Source: Zonotrichia leucophrys gambelii (Eukaryota > Chordata > Aves > Passeriformes > Passerellidae). From it: 64,000 nucleotides of DNA. Of the stretch, positions 22,501-34,105 are shown one piece after another. The first letter of the stretch is position 1, and every line of letters begins with the position of its first letter. Location of the stretch: contig NC_088171.1 in assembly GCF_028769735.1 (NCBI RefSeq), positions 123,588,533-123,652,532 of the forward strand, written 5' to 3'. Under the pieces are notes generated by a model. It saw only the letters and a list, made by a program, of their open reading frames with translations. It had not been told where the DNA came from and did not search any database. The position numbers and the translations under genes are program-made.

Positions 22501-25500
22501 TTTCAATAAGTTCTTTTTTCATGTGCTAATTACAGAGTAAGAAAGTGATTCGAGTATCTTATTATCTATCTCTCCTTTTTCTGCCAGGAGTTTTTGAAGG
22601 GTATGAAAATGGAGGGGTATAGTAATAATTTCATTTATGTTTTGAAGAAAATAATCAGGTTAGCCAGCATTTAATACTGAGAGCTTGAGGATTCCATTTG
22701 CATGACTTTGAAGGACAAATACAATACTATCAGTTCTGTCAGTGAAAGGAAAGATGGGGCCTTGAGCAGATGTATTTATTTATACATAGACAAAAATGTC
22801 ATCTCATCTGAGAATGAATTGACACAAGAGAGAAACCCATCAGGATATAGTCAGACATATTAAATTTTTTATGATTAGTGAAGTTACTCAGATTTGACAA
22901 AAAAGTTTTTGTGCTATGAGTTTTTAACTTTTTTTATTTACATAGGTTCTTGGGGGAGTGGGAACCCCACAAAAACTAGATCAGCAGTGTCTAAAAATAT
23001 TTCATTACCCCAGGCAAAATCTCCTGAAATAATATAATTATTAATGTGGTCAAAACGGTTGCAAGTTGCAAATTTCCAGCATTCTTTAAGGGAACATAAA
23101 CACTTCTGTGCTCAGGGATTAAAATGAGATAGAACAGAGATACACATTGCAGAATGCTACTAAACAGAATGGAGTGTTCAGTACATTATAAAGCAGGAGA
23201 TAAATTCCTCTTGTTTTGAATGTCAGCAGACACTGAAGGCTGGTGCCACATGATGTTTCTGCCTTCAGCTAAAGCCCACACACCCACAGGAGTGCAATTT
23301 TGCTGAGACTCCTCCAGAGTGAATGTTGATTCCGTGATTCTTTGACAGTCTCTGGAAACCTCAGCTCCTCCCAGAAGGTACTGTATCCTGAGTACCACTA
23401 CTGGGTTGTTCCAGCATGTCACTCTTGCACTTTGGGCTCTTCCATGGACACACATTAAATCTAGTATTACCTGCAGCACTGCATTGCTGACATTCAAAGC
23501 CATGCACCAGTTTTGTCCTGTTTACCTCACAGATCCCCTATTTTTTTCTTTAGCCATTCCCTGAGGCCCTGCCTTGCTGGTCTCCTGTCAAATCCTCTGG
23601 CTCTTGCCCTTCCAGCTCCTTTTCTGCTCCGACATGGAAGCTGTTGTTGGTGAAGGTTCACGGATCAGAGGGGTTTTTCCTGCCTGTTTTACAAACACAC
23701 GTTAACTCTTCAGTTCTCTTTCAGTTTCTGCCCAGCATTCTTTAACAAAAATGCTGCAGGCTGTCAGCCTGTGCTTTGAGCAATGATTGTTAGGATTTAT
23801 TCTTAAATATAAACAGCCAGGAGGAGTCTGGAGGTGCTAAGCAGACAGAGCCTGATGAATAATGTGTGTAATTCCCAGCTGAACCCAAAAGCATCCACTT
23901 CTGGGCTACTTGTCAGAGCAGCAGGAAAGGGCAAGTCAGCGAGCACAGGCCAAGGCTCCCTGAGAGCCAGCAGAGAGCCCAGTCTCCCAGACAGCTGTCC
24001 CATGTCAGCCAGCAGCCTCTGCCACCTCTCACCAGACCTCTGGGTGATGAGATGGGCCTGGGCCCCCACTGGGTGTTAAGCAGGCCTCTGGCAGGCATTC
24101 TGCCATGGGTCTCCCCTCCAGGAAAGGATTAGACTGTCTGGAGAGCATTGTTATCAGGAGGGCATGTGATGTACCAGTCAAAAGGGTCAAAACAGTTGGA
24201 GAAATGCTTTAAAAAATGGGTGGGGCCCATATCCAAAGAAGTTTAAGCAGTCTCATTTTCTTTTGCACCAAACCAAATATCAGCCTGCTGAGCAGCAAAT
24301 AGAAAAAAAAAAAAACACCTGTGAGGTAGAAATTCATTATGTCCTAGGTCTGTAATTCCTAGAAACCAGCTTTTCCTCAAGTGACAGACCAGCCTTTTAG
24401 TCCTTGAGAAGTTCCCTTGAAACTGCTTCCATCCCTCACTAAGTATTCTCTCACTCTGCATCTCTTCCAAGGGTCTTTTATCCCGTGTTTCCCACCAGAC
24501 CCTGAATGAAAGGACTGACTTCAGAGAACTCACATATTCACCCTGAATAGGGTGAGTGGGTTTATCTGAGATCCCTGTCTGCAGCTCAGATGTAACACTT
24601 TGAGTGCAGAAAGGCAGCACACAGGTAAAAAGTGGCACGTGGTGTTTGTGGTCATAGAAATAAGGCCAAGGCCTGCCACATTCTTCTTGGCTGACTCCAC
24701 AGAGCCTGGTCACTCTGGAAGTGCAGGCAAAGCTAATGGGAGGATGCCAGGACTTATATAATCATGCAGGACATATCATACCCCCTAAGAAATTTAGCAC
24801 AAGGTGATTTCTGCATGAAAATTCAGATGTTGACAATATGAGGAATTTACGCACCACTTGTCCTAGAAGTTAAAAGGAGAGGGATAGTACTCATCCTTCA
24901 CATGCATGGATTTGAGTTGCAATTCAGCATCATGAGGGACTTGGCCTCAGTGTAGGTATTAAGTCTGTTCTTACACTCTTGTACTTATCATGGGGCCAGC
25001 CTTGACTGTGCCAACCTACAGCTTTTCTGGTGCATTCTGAACTTTTTTTTTGGTTGATTTTGACTTTTTGATTTTATTTTTATTTGTCTTTGAGTTTATT
25101 GTTTAACAAGGAGCCACAAACTTCTGTGTCAAAAGAAAGGAGAGATGTGATGTGGCACGGCAGTGCTTGGAAAGGCCAGGCTGAGGCAGAAAAGACAGAG
25201 GCTGCTTACATCACCTTTGCTAGGAAAAGTCTCACATTCTGGAGCCCAGGGTTCTCATGAACTGGAGATCACAGTCTGGAGGCTGGTTTGGGACCTATCC
25301 AGCAGGTGATTCATCCCAAGACCCCTAGAGGCTTGTTAGAAAAAAGAAAATATCAGATGTTTCTTCCTCCTATAACTTTCAAGTCTCTCTTTCCACAGAC
25401 TTTCAAACATAAGAGAACAGGAGTTGTCCAGCCTTTTAATTTAACCAAATTGCATTCCAAGTTGGTGTCTTCATTTTTTTAAAGATGTCTACTACATTTT

Positions 25501-27814
25501 TGCGTGCTATGCATATTGCATATTTTAACACCACTGCAATAATAAAATCCGAGCAAATAATTTGCAGTGAATAACTTGAAGAATTTCATCTCTTCTCTCA
25601 TTCACAATTTGGCTGGCAGCAGATAACAATGTTCTTGAATCTGTTGATCATTCAGAGTTATACCACTGGTTATTTTAGAGACACAATTTCAAGTCTACAG
25701 AATGTTTATTAACCTTTTATGGAAAGTGTAGGGAAAATGGTAATTTTGAGTTGCCATAGATATTTTAGATTGAATGCAGAGATCGCATTATCTACATAAA
25801 TATTTAATATTGAATGGCATTAATTTCTGTTAACATAGAAAGGTAATATAATATGACATCTTATTTGGCTTCGTATGCCTCCAGTTCAGACTCAAAAAGG
25901 GCAGATAAAACATCACAAAAGTTTAAAACAGCTCCATCATGTCAACATTTGCAGTGTGATGAACAAACCAGTATATTTTCTTGCTTTTGAATCAAATTAA
26001 CATCAATAGAATATACATACTGCAGATTTCCAATGCTGAAGAGGCAACAGTTACAGCCTTAATTCTGGGGTTTCCCTTTTTTTTCCAAAGCAAATACCAG
26101 ATCCTACAGAATCCCTGAATTGACATGTCCATTGGATTAGGATACTCCTTCAATCATAATTTACAACATTCTGCAATGCTGGCCTTATCTGACAAGAGCA
26201 GCAGAAACTGTGGATAGAGCAGAAACTGTTCAGAACATGCATTCACATGCATTAGATTTCCACTAACATTTCATCTTAGTATCTCATTAATAAATAAATG
26301 TTTATGAATAAACAAATACTGAAGTAGATGGGCATTATTTACTACATTTGTGATTGAAGATGAAAAATAGCCCTGATTTATGTTGACATATAGTGGGAAG
26401 AGTTTTAGAAAACCCATCTCAATGTGGAGATCAAATATAGGCACTGGGAAAACCCTTTTTGTATATACAAGGCTTGGTTGTGTGATTAACATCTGGAATG
26501 TATTCATTGCTTCTATAAACTACATATGACTCTCTTTCTACTGCATTCCTCGAGCAGCAAGCAACATGGATGTATTAATATTAACATGCCTTTGATTCAC
26601 TTCTCCCCATTTTACAGTCTACTGCCATATGCCAACAGCATGTCATTGGGCATGATGTAACCAAGTCTGCCCCAGGAAATTCAGAGAGACCATTTTACTA
26701 GAAATTGGGCCTAAAAAGACCACAATTTAATTTTATACCATTAGTTAAGCTGAAAAATATGAAAAGGACTTTGGCTCTGCACTACCTTTCTACTTCTGCA
26801 GTGATTGAAAAGGCAAAATACTCACTCAAGTCTACAGCTGAGATTTCCCAAGAGGAAAAGAAAAAGCAAGGTGGACTAAACTGCATACAGAAAGCCTTAT
26901 TCCTGCCAGCTCCTCTCCCAGGACAGGGGTAGAAAGTAGGACAGCATGCAGATGGAAGCAGCATTGCTCAGGATGCCTCAGCCTGCCCACCCCTACCAGA
27001 ATGACAGCACTGTTCTACAGTCATCCTGCTGCTTAGGGTGCTGGCAGCACCCCCAGCATGGTGTAGGACTCTGCTGACCAATATTTAACTAGAAAAAGCT
27101 ATTCAGGACAAAAACTTGGGTGATCACCCTGTTTTGAAGGCAAGACAGTCATGGCTCTTGACAATAAGGACAGGGTGGGGCTGCAGTTCCCTGTAACCTC
27201 TGACAACTGCAGCAATCTGCACTGGGGATACATTAGCTTGCGTTTGCTCCCAAAAAGGGTAACACACCTCCACCCTCTGCCAAAAATGAACTCATCATAG
27301 CTGCAGCTATGGCCTTTGTTCTCAGGTAGGTCTTCTCCACCATGACCTGTTAGCCAATGCTTAATAATTGCTGTGTATGTTCATTTATAGCCCACTGGAT
27401 GCATTCAGAGTTTGAAATGTTATGCCTGTTATGGCCATGTATGCTGAATATAGAGAACAGCAGGAATACCCCATTACCATTCTTTAAGGAAACTAAAATG
27501 TCCAAGATTCTAAGGGTGTTAAGTACTATACAACCATATAAGTTTTGCAAACTGTGTAAGAGACTGGGTTCGTTGAGGTTTCAGTCATGGGGCCAGCATC
27601 TTTTCAACTGTTGAAAGTAAGCAAAAGCAGATATTGCATGATTGCTCTTAATGTTTAATGAAGAAACAGTGTCCTTCTTTCACAGATAACGTGCTTGCTT
27701 CTGAGACCTGCCACCAAGATTCACAACATGGATTTAAACTGATTTTAGGTAGCTCCAACAAAGTCAGTTTTTGACAGAACATTGAATCTCACTTGTTTGC
27801 TTCTTCTAGAATGG
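19525..27814. other. Long anonymous stretch, no gene supported
   Basis: Both strands were examined and no known domain or repeat family appeared. The longest non-repetitive frame of the window, 156 codons, lies on the minus strand at 24243-24713. It has no recognisable domain and a poly-F/poly-A-derived patch (A13 at 24303-24315), so I treat it as chance. A GC-richer patch at about 23860-24110 carries overlapping short frames on both strands without plausible splice sites. T/G-rich runs occur at 21920-21955. Confidence 0.5.
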
Positions 27815-28100
27815 AGTCATCTGGAATACTGTACCAGTTCTGGGACACTATATTGCTAAAAAGATTGGAATAAGTCTGAAATAAAGGTCAGAAGTCTATA
27901 AAATATGCTCTAAAATGAAGGAATACATAAGTTGGAGTTATTTTGCTCAGAAAAGAAGGCAGAATGTAATGTCTTCATCATTAAAGGCTTTTAAGAGTAG
28001 ACTGGAAAAAAAAAACATCTGTCAGAAATGACATGGTTGTAGATAATCCTGTCATGTGCAGGGGAATAGATTGGATGACTTCCCAAGAGTTTTTGCTGCT
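27815..28100 (+). mobile_element. Old CR1 LINE 3' fragment, internally deleted
   Basis: CTGGAATACTGTACCAGTTC at 27821-27840 matches the CR1 word ahead of the C-terminal part of ORF2. TTATTTTGCTCAGAAAAGAA near 27940 matches the 'lfsLEKRR' region. AGGCTTTTAAGAGTAGACTG at 27987-28006 and GGGGAATAGATTGGATGACT at 28061-28080 match the last conserved blocks. Relative to the family, material between the second and third blocks is missing, and no frame is intact. Orientation is plus. Confidence 0.75.
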
Positions 28101-31017
28101 GTTAGGTTCTATTATAGACCAGATCCTGTCTGTTGTCAAGTGATACCTTGGGTTTGGGGAGAACCTGACAATATGGAGAAGCTTGCTGAGCCCTGAGCAG
28201 TTTTACATTGCATAATGGGCCCTGAAACTGTCCAACCCTACATGACTGCCCCTGCTGAGAGAGAAAGGACTGTACAGCTGGGAGAAGGCTTTTCACACCG
28301 AGTAATTTATTTCAAAGTACAAAGAAACATAGGAATGTAAAAATACCATTAAGAGGCCTTGATTTCTGGGAAGTCAGCAAAATAGTTGAGGCATTCTCAC
28401 TTTATGAGATAGTGGAGAACATTCAGAAGATTTTTCTTACTTCTCTTCTTTAAAAAGGATTCTCTTGATTAGACAATGGGATTTTGACCTGACACCAGTG
28501 ATCTGAATTACAATGGAGAATGAAATTATGTGAACACTTCACATATCCCATGTAAGGATATTATACCTTTTTTAATCATTTTGTAAGAAACATACATGGC
28601 AGCAGCAAGTAAATAAAAAAGTTTTTAAAATATTTTTTGCATCATTTTCATTTCCAGAATGATATAGTGCAGCTTTACTGATTTGTAACATCTTGTATGA
28701 CAAACTTCGCTTTTTTTTAAACCATATATTTTAATTATCTAAGCATTTCAGATATTTTACTTTCAAACAGCAGCCCTGTCTCCTCTATGTACTTTCAATG
28801 ATTACACAGACAAAGAAAATCCCTAACTTAGCTGTTAATTTTAACACTACTTTATTGCAAACAGCAGCCCTGGTTCAGTTTGAATTACTGAATGTTTTTC
28901 ATTTAGGACAGCTATGGATACTGTTATTTTCTCTCTCTCTCTCTCACCAGCACACATACTACCATGTGGAGCACATTGCCGTGTGTGTATTCCAAGCTCT
29001 CAGGTTCCATTGTGCATCCATGTGCAGCATTGTGTGAGCTCTGTCCAAGCCAGAACAACAGCAGTGCCTGGTGCAGGCATCCCAGAATTAAAACTCTGGT
29101 GGATGGAGGTAGTGCCATACAATGTCAGCATGGGCTTCAAAAATGGTGTGTTTGTGTCAGCTGCACTTCACATTAATTTTTAGCCTGTTTTTATATTTCA
29201 GAGTTTTCTGCTTCCATGCAATACTCTTCACTACTTCATTTATTACTCTTTTGATTTTTTTAAAGTAAAACAAGAAAACCAACAAAAATGTGAGAAGATC
29301 AGATTCCTTCTTAATATTCACATTGAAGACTGAGAAGCAGAGAACAAAGAAGATTTTTTACCAACTTGTCACCCTCCTACCACTGTGCCAACCTAACTCC
29401 AGGCAGAGTTCCAAAAATGATGAGTAAGAGTAAGAGTTTTTTCTGGTAAATGTAAATCTTCTGAACACAATCACATTCTGGTTGCACTCCCACTTCCCAT
29501 GCACTGGAAGGAGATGGCATAGAAGCCAGAACATCTGCCCTTAGTCACTGGAGATTTATCAGATAATCTTCAGGGAGCAGACATGTTTGTTGCTCAGCTG
29601 CTTTTTGCCACCAGAGCTCCTGGAATTGACCCTTGGTCTAATAAAAGCAGGGGGAGGGGATTACTTCAAATTTGAAGTAAACCAAAAACAGGCTTCCTGT
29701 GACATGTGATTTGTAAGAATGCAGCAAAGACTCCAAGAAGAACAAGCTGCATCACCACCCCCACCACAAAATTAAAGTATTGTCGTTAACTGTGCACAGA
29801 ACCCACTGAACTCAAAGCAGCTTTCCAAAACCAAACCATTCCTTTCTTAAGCAATCGCTGCAAATTGCAAAAGCAACAAATGTTTTAGCCACAAATGAAG
29901 GAGCCACTGCCTGTCCACAAAATTCTTATGAAATCTCCCACTTACTAAGGAAACATATGAAGACATTTGCTAGTGTGAAATTGGTGAAAGATCTATGCTT
30001 TCCAGGAGGAACTGAGATTTCTTTTTCTCGACAGAGGCGTAGGATGAAGAAAATGAATGAAAACCACACATTCCAGCTGTCAGAAAATTTGGAGATTTTT
30101 CTCCATTATGAAATTGGTGAGCAGTAGTACCCTTGGAGAAGCAGAGCTAAAAAGAAGTTTTTAACAAAAATTGAAATTGATCATTGATTAGGGAATAGAC
30201 ATAGATGATACAATAAAAAAAAGTAGCACCACAGAAAGGTGCCTGAAAGAAAACACACAAAATTCAGACATTATGACAAAACATCCTTACTACTACAACA
30301 TAGGATTTATTTTCTGAAGCAATAGATTGCCAGGGACAAACCTCATTAGTATGATGAGACCCTTTCTAAGATAGTGAGAGGACAAATCCCTTTTCACAAT
30401 CTAAGTCAAAAACCTACCATTCTGACTTTTCTGGATTATCTCACTTCTGCTGTCAGAAGCAAACTCCCTGTTTGCTCCTTTGAGTAAATGAACTCTGTAT
30501 GATCAGCTGCATTCTGGTAAAACCCCATCACCCACCAGCTCACAGGTACCCAGGGTTGCTGAGGGCTGACACCAGCTCTCAGGAGCTCTACAAGGCTTGA
30601 GGCCATGTGGTGCAATTGTGCAGGAGATCTTTCTCCATTGCCGGGCTGGCTTATCATTCAAGATTAAATAGAAAACTCTCAGAACAGCAGGGCCCTGACT
30701 GCTGTAGAACAGGCAAAGGAGCTCTATAATATTCTGTTTTGCAAATGAAAGTTCATTACCAGGGACTTTCTCCTCTATGACAAGTTTGAAGATTTGAGTA
30801 CCGGAGAACATTTGGTCATTGTACTTAACTCAAGAATGAAGTTCAAACTATTAAAGCTCAGACATAAATGCTAAGCAGCTGAATGTGCATTTAGGGATCT
30901 GAGCACACAGTCTGTCTATAAATCTCTGCAAAGGTGGTGGGGAGCAGCATGTCATGGCTATAAAACACTTTCAAAGATAGAAGTCCCGTCAAAGACATTT
31001 ATTTGCACTGTGTTTTA
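28101..31017. other. Anonymous DNA with small simple repeats
   Basis: A (CT)n run at 28931-28945 leads into CACCAG, a splice-acceptor look-alike. A 15-bp direct repeat CAAACAGCAGCCCTG occurs at 28764-28778 and 28858-28872. Frames at 28798-29183 overlap on both strands and are not convincing. Nothing else was recognised. Confidence 0.5.
28931..28945. repeat. (CT)n microsatellite
   Basis: Seven and a half CT units follow a T run. With the adjacent CACCAG they imitate a 3' splice site on the plus strand, but no matching donor or coding exon is evident downstream. Confidence 0.9.
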
Positions 31018-31330
31018 GTGTAATTCTGGAGAATAGAAAGGAAATGCAGAAATGGGAAGCAAGCGAGAAAATGGAGAGAAATGGAAGTAAAAGCAAAGAC
31101 AGTGTGAGAAAAATACATTAGAAGGAGATACAGAAGCAAGAAGGTGATAAGATGAAGTGCAAAAATTAATCTGAAAAGCCTTTCCAAAACAAGAGAGAAG
31201 TAGAAACACAATATAATGTGGAACAGATGAAGAGCAAAAAATGGAAAAAAATATTGGAAAAAATAACAAACAGTGGAATAAAAATAGAGTTATAAATGGA
31301 GACAGAAAGTAAATAAACATGTATGGAAAG
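31018..31330. repeat. Purine-rich low-complexity block
   Basis: The plus strand is dominated by A and G in GAAA, GGAAAT and AGAAA words. The minus strand therefore gives overlapping phenylalanine/leucine/serine-rich frames of 70 and 101 codons that look like membrane proteins only because of composition. I see no periodic unit, so this is biased composition rather than a satellite. Confidence 0.75.
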
Positions 31331-33989
31331 TAAGGAAAATGTTAATGAGGTATTTTTTCATAGTCTATTCTCCACAAAAAGGGTAAAGTTGTGTGAATTC
31401 AGGAATGTATGAATGATATACTCTGTATTTAGAACAACAGTGGCCAAGATCCTGATTGAATGCATAGCAGAGATGCTAAATCACTTGGGTTTAAGGCAAT
31501 AAACCAAGGAAAAACATTTTGTTCATCATACTTAGTGACAGCAGCAGCATCCCTTCTCTTTCCAAAACAGGGAAGTTGAGTCCACAGGCTCTACAGTCTG
31601 GATCTGGGAGGGCTGGGTGTCTGTCAGTGCCTCACTAAAAGTGAACTCTGGTCTCTCTAAAGTCCAGGTATAAGACTGAACTGGATATTTATACTTTTTT
31701 ACCTGAAGTGCCATTTGTTCCATGTGTTCATCTTTCTACATAATCCTGTGTTCCCCACTCCCACTAGAGAGAGGCAGCCCTTTCAAAGAGCCCTAAGCAG
31801 CATTGTCCGGGTTGTGGCTCTGCAAAGCCCTGTCAAAGCAAAAGTTCTGCTCAGGAAGTATAAGATCCTTCCTGCCCTATGCAATTTTGTAATCTGCTCC
31901 AGAATATTCTGGAAGGAATACATTTTAGAGGCTGATTATGGGTCCAGCTCTGCTTTGGGCCTTATGAAAACCTTTCTGACTGCCTTGTGGAAGCTCTAAT
32001 GGATTTTTAATCTTTACCTCTGTCAGCACTAAAATCACACCCACAGACTAAAAATAAAAATCTCAACCAGCTAAATTATATAGGCCTTTTTTGAAACATA
32101 CTTTTAAGATTTGCATAATTTAGTGCTGTGGTTAGTAACAAACATGAAGAAACAGGACTCCATCTCAGGAACACCAAATCTTAATAAGGTGGTTGTTCAA
32201 ATGACTACTTTTGTTTATGGAAATATAGCATTTTAAAAATAGAAAGTGGTTTGAGTTTTTGATCTTCTGTTTAAAAGGAAAAAATGTGATTCAATAGAAT
32301 TAGTAACACTTGCAGCATATCAACCCACTCTCTCATACAAAAGCAATCTAGCAAAATGGATGTGGTTGGAAAATCTGGCCAGAATAACAACAACTAAATT
32401 CAGATCCACCCAAGGTTTGTAGGGGGGGCTACAAAAATTAGCATAATAGTTTCTTTATTGGGAAGTGAAGCCTTTGTGCTTGGGCTGCTTCCCAATTAAA
32501 GAGCTTTGCTTGAAGTGGGGTTTAATTTTAATAGAATATTTCCTTGCTGCATCTACTTTCATTTCAAATGATGCTAAGGTTACATTTTCTACTTGGTACT
32601 GCTGTCACCAAGTCCCTCCAGTGATTTTATTTACTGCAAGGGAGTGACAGTGAAAAAGGAGTATGCCAAGAATCATATGGTTTCCCAACATTTGACTCAA
32701 AAGAAATGACCTAAATTGTGTAAGGCCAAAGCAATGAAGAATTTAGCAGGAAAAAAACATTAATTGGAGTCCTTAGAAGAGTGAAGACCTGAATTCCTTC
32801 TCAACAAACTTCACATTAATGCCTTTTAACATCTTTCAAAAAAAACTAAAAGTCAGCTAAAAACAGTCTCTCCTAGATCAGAATGGAAAACAAATTAATA
32901 AAGTGACTGCTACATTAATTTTTTTTTTATGTTTGCAGACTATAAGTGGGGCAAGCACAGTTCTCTTGCACTTCAGGATTTAGGAAATGTATGGAACAAA
33001 TATGTTTCTTAAGAATCTATGGTATTTAAGAGTGGCTTTTCTTACTTAGGTGTGACAGATTAGCTAATTTGTAAGCTGTTTTATATTATTCTTCCAGAGG
33101 CATGCTAGCCTGAAACCCCATATGAAATTACAATGTTATTTCCATGAAAACATTTTTTTGACACAAAAGCATTTTTTCACTAACATGTCAGTAAAACACA
33201 ACTGCTTGAATTATCATAAAAACAAACCGAGATGCAGAAATAAATTCATTGAAATCCAGATCCACTGAGATTTAAAATTAATCCAAAAAATGTTGAAAAA
33301 ATGATTACTACTGATATATAAACAAGTGAAGCAGGGCAAAAGCTAACAGTAGTTCTCAAAGCCTCATGGGATAAGGATATGTACAGCATGAAGTTTGCAA
33401 GGGGTATTTAAAAATCAATATGACATTTTATGGATAAATAATATTTATTCAGGGAAATGAACAGATCAAGTGTTCTATGTTGAGAAGATGCATGAAAGAA
33501 TTCAGTGCATTCTGAAGCTGCTGAAGAATTCATCTCCTAAGAAGATGATTATTAGCGGTCCAGGCCTATATTAACACACACATGTCCAAACATCCTCTCA
33601 TGCACTCTTCAGATCTGCTCTAATATTTGACCACCCTCAAAAACTGGTACCAATTTCAGGTTTGTTATATCTCTGAGTAAAACATGACAGTTTAATATTT
33701 ATATTTACATAGTCTAGAAGAGACAGAATCAAGACAAACACAAACCCAAGGTTTTCACCCCTGGGACAGATGCTATCCAAGAACTGCCAACTTTAAAAGT
33801 GATAGAAGAGTGTTGATGGATTGGGGATAAGGTCCAATCAAAAGAATTTTGTCTTATATGGATTCAGTTTTAGAAATTTCCTGGCTTTCCAATACTGTAA
33901 ATCAGCCAAACAGACACATTGGAAAGATATCATAAAATATTTTTTTAGACTGCAGAAAAAGGTCTGCATGTTATCTTAATATATGTAGT
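31331..33989. other. Anonymous AT-rich DNA
   Basis: No gene, RNA or repeat family was identified. Frames do not exceed about 94 codons (31715-31999) and look unrelated to known proteins. Confidence 0.5.
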
Positions 33990-34105
33990 TTGACAGATCA
34001 TGGGCTTGATTCTCCCCTCATTTGCATGAATGTAACTCTGCTAATCTCACCAGAGTTACTTCAAACACCCATTTGTAAGGAAAAGTGGAATCCAGCTCTA
34101 AATCT
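33990..34105. repeat. Possible old amniote palindromic repeat
   Basis: The segment runs from GGGCTTGATTCTCCCCTCAT (34002-34021) through GAATGTAACTCTG and CCAGAGTTACTTC. This resembles a common reptilian/avian interspersed repeat whose units read 'cctgattct...', with internal inverted 'gagtaact/agttact' words. The central TAACTCTG...CAGAGTTA (34031-34058) is a visible inverted repeat. I cannot name the family with confidence. A similar scrap may occur near 38808-38850. Confidence 0.35.

Noticed and set aside
24243..24713. 156-codon minus-strand frame, the longest outside repeats
   Set aside because: No domain, no family resemblance, a homopolymer-derived phenylalanine patch, and no supporting splice or poly(A) signals; this length is possible by chance in 64 kb.
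28931..29037. Splice-acceptor-like (CT)n-CACCAG followed by an open frame
   Set aside because: The pyrimidine tract is a microsatellite, the nearest GT (after CTCAG near 29000) is a poor donor, and the encoded sequence is unfamiliar.
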